Shown: one piece after another, positions 1 to 6,286 of the stretch
Numbering within the stretch: the stretch's first letter is position 1
How the letters are laid out: each line of letters opens with the position of its first letter
DNA from: DATNIC01 sp035604635
GTDB taxonomy: Bacteria; Vulcanimicrobiota; Vulcanimicrobiia; Vulcanimicrobiales; Vulcanimicrobiaceae
DNA: 14,657 nt
Assembly (NCBI GenBank): GCA_035604635.1
Contig: DATNIC010000250.1
Span: 1-14,657 of the forward strand
Direction of reading: 5' to 3'
The notes under the pieces: model-generated
Seen by the model: the letters and a program-made list of their open reading frames with translations, nothing else
Database searches by the model: none
What the model was told of the DNA's origin: nothing
Translations under genes and position numbers: made by a program

Positions 1-753
1 ACGGCTGACTATGTCCTTATCGCAATCCGCTATTTTCGCGAGATCGGTTGGCGGCGCATGGCCGTCATCACGTCGACCGATACGAGCGGTCAGGATGCGG
101 AGCGCGCCGTCGACGTCGCGCTGGCGCTCGCGGAAAACAAGAGCGTCACGCTCGTCGACCGCGAGCACTTCAATCCGACCGACGTCAGCGTCGGCGCGCA
201 GATGGCCCGCATCAAAGCCGCGAACCCGCAGTGGATCTTCGGCTGGACGACCGGGACGCCGCTCGGCACGCTGTTGCGCGGCGCTCTGGATGGCGGCGTT
301 GCGATCCCGATTTACACGAGTGCCGGCAACCTCACGTATGCGCAGATGACGCAATACGCGCAGTTCTTGCCGAAGGAGCTCTACTTCTCGAGCACGCCGC
401 TGCTCGCGCCCGAAGTCGTCACCGATCGGGGCGTCAAAGGCGCGATCGCGCAATACGATGCGGGCTTGATTGCGCTCAACGTGAAACCCGACTACGTTCC
501 GAGCACCGCGTGGGATCCGGCGCTCTTGGTCGTCGACGCGCTGCGCAAACTCGGCCCGGATGCGACTGCGGCGCAGCTGCGCGCGTATCTCGCAGGTCTA
601 GCCGGCTGGACGGGCGTCCAGGGCCGCTACGATTTCAAGCTGCAGCCACAGCGCGGGCTCGGGCCTAACAATGCGCTGATCGTGCGCTGGGACCCGGCAA
701 AAGGCACGTGGGTAGGCGTCAGTAAACTCGGCGGGATGCCGCTCGGACGGTGA
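1..753 (+). CDS. Leu/Ile/Val-type ABC solute-binding protein, 3' part (5' end outside window)
   Basis: The frame is open from base 1 and ends at TGA 751-753, so the gene is truncated on its 5' side. The first visible codons read TADYVLIAIRYFREIGWRRM, followed by AVITSTDTSGQDAE. This is the typical second-half pattern of PBP type 1 (LivK/BraC) proteins, in which a helix ending in 'xxGxxxV' leads into a 'D..yG.d' loop. The C-terminus has the family's closing pattern of a small domain, then a 'G-RYDF' strand and a 'W....G.W' strand. The family binds branched-chain amino acids, amides or aromatic acids in the periplasm and hands them to an ABC permease. No permease or ATPase gene is in the window; they could lie upstream. 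It heads a + strand operon whose next gene starts 18 nt after this stop. An internal ATG at 58 is not a credible start, because conserved sequence precedes it. The family is fairly sure; the ligand is unknown. Confidence 0.85.
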   Translation, partial: TADYVLIAIRYFREIGWRRMAVITSTDTSGQDAERAVDVALALAENKSVTLVDREHFNPTDVSVGAQMARIKAANPQWIFGWTTGTPLGTLLRGALDGGVAIPIYTSAGNLTYAQMTQYAQFLPKELYFSSTPLLAPEVVTDRGVKGAIAQYDAGLIALNVKPDYVPSTAWDPALLVVDALRKLGPDATAAQLRAYLAGLAGWTGVQGRYDFKLQPQRGLGPNNALIVRWDPAKGTWVGVSKLGGMPLGR

Positions 754-770
754 GCCAACGGGAGGTGCGG

Positions 771-1796
771 ATGTCTTTTCATAGGTGGCTGGCTGCAACT
801 CTCTCCGTTGCGGTCCTTGCGTTTCTGCCCGCAACCGTGCCGGCCGCCGTATCCTCAGATGTGCTTGCGGCGGCGAAGCGCGAGGGGAGCGTCGTTTGGT
901 ACACGACGCTCGACGACAAGACGCTCGCGGCGATTTCCGCGCGCTTCGAACAGCTCTACCCCGACATCACGCTCAAGACGCTCGTCTTGAGCACGCGCGT
1001 GATGGGGCCGCGCTTGATCGCGGAGCAGCGCGGAAGGAACGTCGTCGCGGATCTCGTGGAAGGCGACGGCTTTCAGATCAATCAGCTCGTCTCGGTCGGG
1101 ATCCTCCAGAGTTATCGCCCGTCGGAGGCCGGCAAGTACCTCAAGGGCGCGGTCGAAGCGAACGGCTACTACACGAGTCTCTACGAAGACGCGTTGGTGA
1201 TCGCTTGGAACCCGGCGCGTGTAAAGGCGGATGGGCTCAAACCACCGGGGACCCTAGCAGACTTCACCAAGCCGGAATGGAAACACCACATCGGCATCTC
1301 GGCGGCCTCGTTCAGTTGGCTTGCCGGGCTCCAACAGACGCAGTCCAACGTTCCTGACCTCATGCGCAAGCTCGCCGCCAACAATCCGTTCATTTCCGCC
1401 AACCACTTCAACGTGATGTCGCAGCTCGAAGCCGGTGAATTCGACGCGACGCCGACCGGTTACGGCCACCTGGCGGACCTCGATCGGAAAGCCGGGAAAC
1501 CCGTCGAGTTCACGTTGCTGCGGCCGCAGTTGCTCTCACCGATCGTCGTCGGCCTCGTGGCGAACGCTCCGCATCCCAACGCCGCGCGCGTCATGCTCGA
1601 GTGGCTGCTTTCACGGGACGGACAGCAATTGATCGTGCAGGTGAGCGGCCGCACCTCGGCGCGGACCGACGTCGCGAACAATCCCGCCTTGTTCAATGCG
1701 AAGCTGCCCTATTTCGTCGTGCCCTCGCCCGACGCGGCGGAGTACAATACGATCGTCAAGACCTTCAACGACACCTTCGGCATCAATGCTCCGTAG
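771..1796 (+). CDS. Extracellular solute-binding protein family 1 (iron(III)/thiamine-type fold), copy 1
   Basis: This gives 341 aa from ATG 771. That start is preferred over the GTG at 750 because GGAGGTG sits at 761-767 and a Sec signal peptide follows at once (basic MSFHRW, hydrophobic core, likely cut after PATVPAA). No lipobox cysteine is present. The mature protein begins 'AAAKREGSVVWYTTLDD', the usual first strand of family 1 (FbpA/AfuA-like) binding proteins ('A.kEG.vv.Y.s'). It continues with 'VIAWNPARVKADGLKPPGTL' and a 'TKPEWK' block, both standard for the family. I do not see the C-terminal Tyr-Tyr iron-ligand pair of FbpA, so the ligand is probably an organic anion or metal complex rather than bare iron; this is inference. 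It is clearly paralogous to the protein at 9753-10775: 'NAPHPNAARV', 'ADGLKPP' and the WY strand are shared. It is followed 18 nt later by the heme-oxygenase-fold gene and is probably co-transcribed with it. Confidence 0.9.
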   Translation: MSFHRWLAATLSVAVLAFLPATVPAAVSSDVLAAAKREGSVVWYTTLDDKTLAAISARFEQLYPDITLKTLVLSTRVMGPRLIAEQRGRNVVADLVEGDGFQINQLVSVGILQSYRPSEAGKYLKGAVEANGYYTSLYEDALVIAWNPARVKADGLKPPGTLADFTKPEWKHHIGISAASFSWLAGLQQTQSNVPDLMRKLAANNPFISANHFNVMSQLEAGEFDATPTGYGHLADLDRKAGKPVEFTLLRPQLLSPIVVGLVANAPHPNAARVMLEWLLSRDGQQLIVQVSGRTSARTDVANNPALFNAKLPYFVVPSPDAAEYNTIVKTFNDTFGINAP

Positions 1797-1814
1797 CGAC
1801 ACAAAGGATCAACG

Positions 1815-2600
1815 ATGAAGCGGACACCGCAAGAATTTCAAAATGCCGTCCTGGACGTTCTCCAAGAGGGACGCTACGCCACGCCCACGATTTACGAAGA
1901 GTACCGCAGCAAACACCTCACCCGGGAAGGCGCGCGCGTCTACGCGCTCGAGCACTGCGTCTTCGCGGCGAATTTCCCGAGTTGGCTCGCGAACATCACC
2001 GGAAACTGTCCCCACCTCGACGTGCGCCAATACCTCATCGAGAACATGTTCGTCGAGGAGGTCCACGATCCGACCGTTACGATCGGCCACTATGAAAGCT
2101 TGGTCGATTTCACCGTCGCGCTCGGCGTCGATCGGCAGTTCATCTACTCCTACACGGGTGCTCCGATCACGCGGATGCGCATCGTGTACTGCGAGTGGGT
2201 CAGCCGCGCTCTCCCGTGGCTCGAGTCCTTCGCCGCGATCGCGGGCAACGAAGTTGCGCGCGGCAAGGAGATGATCAAGCGCGTCGGCGAGCGGGCGCGG
2301 ACCTCTCGCAGCCAGTGGGCCGCGCTCAAGCTGCCGGATTCAGCACTCTCGCACTGGGACTCGGCCGATGCCGCCGATTCGACCGAAGGCGGGCACGGCG
2401 ACGTCCCGCTGGACATATTGAAGAAATACGCGGACACCGAAGAGAAGCAGGAAGCATGCTTACGAGCGATGCGCGAACGGCAGCACGTCAACCGGATTTG
2501 GTTCGATCAAATCGGCGTCTGGGCATACGAGGCCTCGGGCCTACCTCCGCCGTCGCTCGAACACCGGCAGCCGAGACCCGCACCGGTCCTTGCCGCCTGA
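1815..2600 (+). CDS. Heme-oxygenase-fold (PqqC/TenA-like) putative iron-containing oxidase
   Basis: This is 261 aa from ATG 1815, with an AAAGGA site at 1803-1808. The protein looks all-helical, with no signal peptide, and is therefore cytosolic. The pattern fits PqqC-like or 'iron-containing redox enzyme' proteins. Glu46-His47 lie in an early helix, followed by an 'FAANFPSWLANI' segment. A helix carrying Glu76, Glu81-Glu82, His84 and His92 comes next, then Glu146, and finally 'GGHGDVPLDILKKYADT' with His194. Diiron heme-oxygenase-like oxidases (UndA, SznF, CADD) use Glu/His ligands from these same helices, and they typically have His-x3-Asp-x2-His in the last one. Here that motif reads His194...Pro198...Ile201, with Asp196 and Asp200 nearby, so the third-helix ligand set is altered. 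Neighbours suggest an oxidative step in a catabolic operon. Superfamily membership rests on pattern reading, and the reaction is unknown. A non-catalytic TenA-like role is the alternative. Confidence 0.65.
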   Translation: MKRTPQEFQNAVLDVLQEGRYATPTIYEEYRSKHLTREGARVYALEHCVFAANFPSWLANITGNCPHLDVRQYLIENMFVEEVHDPTVTIGHYESLVDFTVALGVDRQFIYSYTGAPITRMRIVYCEWVSRALPWLESFAAIAGNEVARGKEMIKRVGERARTSRSQWAALKLPDSALSHWDSADAADSTEGGHGDVPLDILKKYADTEEKQEACLRAMRERQHVNRIWFDQIGVWAYEASGLPPPSLEHRQPRPAPVLAA

Positions 2601-2609
2601 AGCCCGGCG

Positions 2610-3350
2610 TTGGCTGACGCGCGCGTCGCCGTAGTCACGGGCGGCGCGTCCGGGATCGGTTTGGAGATCGTCCGCCGGCTCGCCGGCGAGGGGATGGCCG
2701 TCGTCGCAATTGACTGCGATGACGGCGCGTGCGGCAACGCCCGGCGGGTATGTGCGGAATTCGGTGAGCGCGTTCGTATCGTGAGCGGCGACGTCGGCAC
2801 GCCGGAAGGCGCGCAATTAGCGATCGACATGGCGGTCCAGACGTTCGGCGGCCTCGATCTTCTCTGCAACAACGCCGCCGTGCATCCGATCGGCCGCATC
2901 GAGGATCAGTCGATCGAAGCCTGGCGCGAGGCGTTTCGCGTGAACGTGGACGGGACGATGCTGTGCAGCAAGTTCGCGTTGCCGCACATGAAGCGCTCGC
3001 ATGGCGGGACGATCGTCAACATGGGATCGATCAGCGGACTCGTGCCGTATGCGGGCGGCGGTGCCTACGCGGCATCGAAAGCGGCGATCGCGATGCTGAC
3101 CAAGGTGCTGGCTCTCGAAGCCGGTCCGTACGGGATTCGCGTGAACTGCATCTGCGCGGGATCGATCCGTCACGGCGACGACGATCGAGACGACGCACCG
3201 CCCGCGCACGTCCCCATCGGCCGGCGCGGCCGGCCGGATGACGTCGCGAGCCTCGTCTCCTACCTTGCCTCCGATGGAGCAAGTTATCTGACCGGCAGCG
3301 TGATCGTGCTCGACGGCGGTGCGACGGCGGGACGCGAACGCCCGAAGTGA
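2610..3350 (+). CDS. Short-chain dehydrogenase/reductase (classical SDR)
   Basis: This is 246 aa, a normal SDR length. The start is TTG at 2610, which is forced: the frame is closed by the upstream gene's TGA (2598-2600), and no ATG or GTG precedes the conserved first strand. The Rossmann motif TGGASGIG is at residues 10-17. Asp35 ends strand 2 and suggests NAD(H) over NADP(H). Asp61 is the adenine contact, NNAA is at 87-90, and Asn112, Ser140, Tyr153 and Lys157 form the catalytic tetrad. The C-terminal 'LTGSVIVLDGGATA' is typical. The substrate lid after 'VNCICAGSIRH' is short and acidic ('GDDDRDD') and lacks the usual PG turn, so substrate choice may be unusual. The stop overlaps the GTG of the next gene by four bases, indicating translational coupling. 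The likely role is oxidation or reduction of an alcohol or diol intermediate in the operon's pathway. Confidence 0.9.
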   Translation: MADARVAVVTGGASGIGLEIVRRLAGEGMAVVAIDCDDGACGNARRVCAEFGERVRIVSGDVGTPEGAQLAIDMAVQTFGGLDLLCNNAAVHPIGRIEDQSIEAWREAFRVNVDGTMLCSKFALPHMKRSHGGTIVNMGSISGLVPYAGGGAYAASKAAIAMLTKVLALEAGPYGIRVNCICAGSIRHGDDDRDDAPPAHVPIGRRGRPDDVASLVSYLASDGASYLTGSVIVLDGGATAGRERPK

Positions 3351-4513
3351 CCGCGGTCGACGATCTGCTCGATCATTGCGCACAAGTTCAAGCCGGCCAA
3401 CGCGTTTTGGTCGTTGCGGCTCCAGATGGACTCCGCGGCGGGCGCAACATCGTCGACGAAGCGACGGTCGCGTCCATCGCGGACGGAGTCCGCTCGCGCG
3501 GCGCCGATGCTTCCGTCTTGTGGGTCGACATACCAAACCGGCGCGACGTCGTGTGGCCCGGCATTCCGACGCGCGACACGGTGTGGCGCATTCCGCCCGT
3601 CCTCAAGCAGGCGATGAAAGGCGCCGACATCCTGATCAGTCACGTCTACGATCTCTCAAACGAAGAAGAGCTCAAAGAGTGGTCTGAGACGCTCGAGGAG
3701 TACCGGCTGCCGATGGTCCGCAATATGGCGACCACCACGCAGCTGCTCGTTAGCGCGTGGGCATGCACGCCGTACGAATGGGTCTCGGAGATCCGCTATC
3801 GAGTCGCCGAGCAGATCCGTCCCGGCGAGCGCTGGCTCCTCACCCACCCGAATGGAACGCATCTAGAAGGTACGGTCGGGCCCGCGCCCGGGAAGCGAAG
3901 CGCGTACGCGAACCGGCGGACCGATGGTTTCCACCGGCCGTTTCCCGAAGGCATCTATCCCGCGATCAATCCGCTCGATGCGCGCGGCGTGTATATCTTC
4001 GAGCGCATGTTGCCGGTCTGGGCCGGGCACATCGGCGTGCCGCCGCTTTTCAGCCGGCCGGTCTCGCTCACGATAGAAAACAATCGCGTCGTAGAAATCG
4101 AAGGCGGGAAAGAAGCCGACACGCTGCGGCATTTTCTCGCCGCGCTCGCGAAAGCCGTCGGCAACGACAACGCCTACGAAGTCCGCGCCCCACATGGCGG
4201 CGTGCATCCGTGCGCTCACGTCTCCGGCGCCGAGTGTCACGACACGAGCTACCGGGAGTTCATCGCGTCATTTCACCCGAGCAGCATCCACATTCATCTG
4301 GGCGTCGGCAGCCGCACCGCGGAATTCCCCTACAACTTGCATTCGGCCGCCGAAATACGAGGCGCAACCTTGAAAGTCGGCGATCAAGTGCTGCACGACG
4401 CCGGACGCTTGAGCGTGCTCAATCACCCGAGCGTTCAAGCGGTGGCTGCCCGTTATCCGAATCGGCCGGAGTTACTTCCGGGCGTAGGTTCCGATGATGA
4501 CCGAGGCGGCTAG
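3347..4513 (+). CDS. M29-aminopeptidase-fold protein resembling 2,5-dihydroxypyridine 5,6-dioxygenase (NicX)
   Basis: This is 388 aa from GTG 3347, which overlaps the SDR stop (GTGA). The opening 'LLDHCAQVQAGQRVLVVAAP' matches the N-terminal Rossmann-like domain shared by M29 aminopeptidases and NicX. Later 'LTIENNRVVEIEGGKEADTL' resembles the NicX stretch around '..EIEKGFITGIHGGFEAEYL'. The following region is extremely His-rich: His283, His287, His291, His298, His310, His315, His317 and His332. NicX, from memory of the family, binds iron through a His in an 'SHIGWG' motif and a later His-x-Asp. Here the later pair aligns roughly with Asn330-x-His332, so the metal site is probably rearranged. 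NicX opens the pyridine ring in nicotinate degradation; M29 peptidases hydrolyse N-terminal residues. The neighbouring dehydrogenase, aldolase and binding proteins favour a ring-opening or hydrolase role in catabolism. The fold assignment is moderately sure; the activity is not. The 3' end overlaps the opposing PEBP gene by 42 nt. Confidence 0.62.
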   Translation: MTAVDDLLDHCAQVQAGQRVLVVAAPDGLRGGRNIVDEATVASIADGVRSRGADASVLWVDIPNRRDVVWPGIPTRDTVWRIPPVLKQAMKGADILISHVYDLSNEEELKEWSETLEEYRLPMVRNMATTTQLLVSAWACTPYEWVSEIRYRVAEQIRPGERWLLTHPNGTHLEGTVGPAPGKRSAYANRRTDGFHRPFPEGIYPAINPLDARGVYIFERMLPVWAGHIGVPPLFSRPVSLTIENNRVVEIEGGKEADTLRHFLAALAKAVGNDNAYEVRAPHGGVHPCAHVSGAECHDTSYREFIASFHPSSIHIHLGVGSRTAEFPYNLHSAAEIRGATLKVGDQVLHDAGRLSVLNHPSVQAVAARYPNRPELLPGVGSDDDRGG

Positions 4514-5017
4514 CGCGTGGCCCGTGATCGCCGCCATGAACGCATCGCGGTTGAGACCGGGTTGCAGCGCATCCGGTGCCAGGTCGAGCGCATACGCGGT
4601 AAACACGTAGTGGTGCGGCGGATCGTTCTTTGGCGGACACAGGCCGAGGAAGGTTCCGAGATTCCGATTGTTCACGCCGCCGATGAACATGGGCGACGCG
4701 CTCGATGCAAGCCCCGCGGGAAATGATGTCACGTCCGGCTTGATGCCGTAGGCGATCCAATGGACGACGCCGAGCGCGTTTCTGCCGTCCAAGTCCATCA
4801 CGAGAATCCCAAAGCTCTTCGTCGTGGCGGGTGCGCCGGTCCAGCGCAGTGGCGGCGAGATGTCTTTCCCGCCGCAGTCGCCCGGACCGGCGGCATCCGT
4901 GCTCAACGTCCCGCCGTCCGTGAACGCGGGCGAGGTGAGGACCAATGCTTGCGCGGCCGTGGCCGCGGTCGCGACCATCGCGAACACCAGGATGAGATGG
5001 CGCAGCAACGCGCTCAT
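4472..5017 (-). CDS. YbhB/YbcL-type phosphatidylethanolamine-binding (PEBP) protein, secreted
   Basis: This is 181 aa. The ATG (5017-5015) shares bases with the TGA of the aldolase gene (ATGA), so translation is coupled and the longer upstream reading is rejected. The N-terminus is a Sec signal peptide (MSALLRHLILVF, then an Ala-rich core, probable cut after AAQA). PEBP signatures follow: 'DISPPLRWTGAPATTKSFGI', 'LVMDLDGRNALGVVHWIAYG', and a 'GLCPPKNDPPHHYVFTAYAL' block equal to the YbhB 'GPCPP...H.Y.F.vyALD'. These form the anion pocket (Asp, two His). Bacterial members of this family have no settled function, and some are described as inhibitors or scavengers of small anionic ligands. A periplasmic copy coupled to a catabolic aldolase is unusual company and hints at ligand handling, which is inference. 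The end is TAA at 4474-4472, inside the 3' end of the convergent gene. Confidence 0.9.
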   Translation of the reverse strand: MSALLRHLILVFAMVATAATAAQALVLTSPAFTDGGTLSTDAAGPGDCGGKDISPPLRWTGAPATTKSFGILVMDLDGRNALGVVHWIAYGIKPDVTSFPAGLASSASPMFIGGVNNRNLGTFLGLCPPKNDPPHHYVFTAYALDLAPDALQPGLNRDAFMAAITGHALAASVIIGTYARK

Positions 5018-5967
5018 ACTGCGGCGATCGTCTTCGGCCGGTATTTCTCGCACAGTGTCTTCCAGCGCTCGACGCGTTTGGTTTGTCCTTCGATGACTGC
5101 GGGTGGAATCTCGACGAAGGGCGGGCGCAGCGGACCCGGATCGACGTAGCCGGCCAAACGGATTGCGATTTTCGCGGCCGTCTCCCGCCATGACAAGTTC
5201 AGCGGTACGGCACGCGGTCCCATGATGTCGAGCGTGATCGCCTGCGCGGCTTCACGATCGCCGCGCTTGATCGCGTCGCGCAGCGCCAGCTGCGGCCACG
5301 GTCCCATCCACGCATCGATCGACCAAAATCCGGCGGCGCCGAGATCGGCGTATTGAAAATATTGTCCCTGGAAGCAGAAAACGCTCATCTTCCCGGCGAC
5401 GACCTTCTGCAAGCGCACGAACTCGACCGGATCGCGGTGGCTGTCCTTCATGCCGATCACGTTACGATGCTTGGTGATTTCGTTAAAACAATCGACGGGA
5501 AGCGTCACGTGGTGGAGCGCCGGATTGTGGTACACCATGATGTTCATGCGCGGGAACATCTCCGCGATGTCCTTGTAGAAGCGGACCGCGTTCTCCACGC
5601 TCGACGGGAAGTAGTACGGAACGCCGGCCAAGACGGCCTCGGCTCCCGCCTCCTCAGCGATCTTGATTTTCTGCACCGTTTCGCGGCTGTTCGGCGACGT
5701 GACGCCGATGAAGAGCGGGACGCGCCCTTTCACGGCCGAGACGCACTCGCGCGCCAGCGTGCGAAATTCATCGATCAGCAGCGTGTGACATTCGCCGAAA
5801 CTGCCGGTCGTCGCGATGACGTCGGCTCCGTCGCGAATCATGCGATCGACCCCATCGCGCAGCCGGTTCACGTCGATCGTTGCCGTCGCTTTGATATCGA
5901 CGGCGTCGTCGGTAGCGAACGCCGGCATCATCGCCATCAGTCCGCCGATCTCGTTGGCACTCAGCAT
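5014..5967 (-). CDS. DHDPS/NAL-superfamily aldolase, hydroxybenzylidenepyruvate hydratase-aldolase-like
   Basis: This is 317 aa from ATG 5967-5965. AGAGGAGAG lies just upstream (GGAG 8 nt from the start), which fixes the start; the in-frame extension to 6090 has no family sequence. Class I aldolase features of the DHDPS superfamily are visible: 'VIATTGSFGECHTLL' at about 50-64, 'NIMVYHNPALHH' with Tyr146, and 'VIGMKDSHRDP' with the Schiff-base lysine Lys174. 'TTGSFGEC', 'GPLRPPFVEIPP' near the C-terminus and the overall length resemble NahE/PhdJ enzymes rather than DapA. NahE and PhdJ cleave hydroxybenzylidenepyruvates to an aromatic aldehyde plus pyruvate during polyaromatic degradation. By analogy this enzyme probably performs a late pyruvate-releasing step on an aromatic or ring-cleavage product; this is inference. 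It is coupled to the PEBP gene downstream. The superfamily is certain and the subfamily likely. Confidence 0.9.
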   Translation of the reverse strand: MLSANEIGGLMAMMPAFATDDAVDIKATATIDVNRLRDGVDRMIRDGADVIATTGSFGECHTLLIDEFRTLARECVSAVKGRVPLFIGVTSPNSRETVQKIKIAEEAGAEAVLAGVPYYFPSSVENAVRFYKDIAEMFPRMNIMVYHNPALHHVTLPVDCFNEITKHRNVIGMKDSHRDPVEFVRLQKVVAGKMSVFCFQGQYFQYADLGAAGFWSIDAWMGPWPQLALRDAIKRGDREAAQAITLDIMGPRAVPLNLSWRETAAKIAIRLAGYVDPGPLRPPFVEIPPAVIEGQTKRVERWKTLCEKYRPKTIAAV

Positions 5968-5973
5968 CGTTTG

Positions 5974-5982
5974 CTCTCCTCT
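5974..5982 (-). promoter_or_regulatory. Ribosome-binding site of the aldolase gene
   Basis: On the minus strand the sequence reads AGAGGAGAG, eight bases ahead of the ATG at 5967-5965 when measured from GGAG. It decides the start of the aldolase against an in-frame upstream extension of 41 codons. The 121-nt gap between this gene and the divergent small ORF at 6089 must hold the aldolase promoter. I could not recognise clear -35/-10 hexamers there. Confidence 0.75.
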
Positions 5983-6088
5983 GTCGTCTTGGCCCGATTC
6001 GCTCCGGCATTGGCCGGTCCTATGCACGATAAGGGGACCCGCCCATTGAGCCGGAGAAGTGCCCGTGCCCGTAATCGGAGGGCTTGTC

Positions 6089-6286
6089 ATGGCCAGAGCC
6101 CGCCCCCACCGAAGGTCCGCTCATCGAAGCGCGGCACTCAAGTGCCCGGTTTGCAGTCATCGTGTCGATATGCACGTCCACCCCGAGCACAACCGCTGCA
6201 TCATTTGCGCTCGGACCGGCGGCCGCTGCAAGGTCATGGCACCTGTGGATCTATTTTCTGGGGCAGGCTTCGGTACGCTGACGTAG
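6089..6286 (+). CDS. Small zinc-ribbon protein (hypothetical)
   Basis: This is 65 aa from ATG 6089, with GGAGGG at 6077-6082 and a 6-nt spacer, a good ribosome site. An in-frame GTG at 6059 is a weaker alternative. The first 18 residues are strongly basic (MARARPHRRSAHRSAALK). Two knuckles follow: Cys19-Pro-Val-Cys22 and Cys37-Ile-Ile-Cys40, with His24, His29, His31 and His34 between them and Cys47 after. The spacing is that of a short treble-clef or zinc-ribbon module. The basic arm suggests binding of nucleic acid or another protein, but no family is recognised. It is the only + strand gene inside the minus-strand block, and its last 53 nt overlap the convergent MFS gene. The regular cysteine spacing and good ribosome site argue that it is real. 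The overlap and small size argue for caution. Confidence 0.48.
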   Translation: MARARPHRRSAHRSAALKCPVCSHRVDMHVHPEHNRCIICARTGGRCKVMAPVDLFSGAGFGTLT

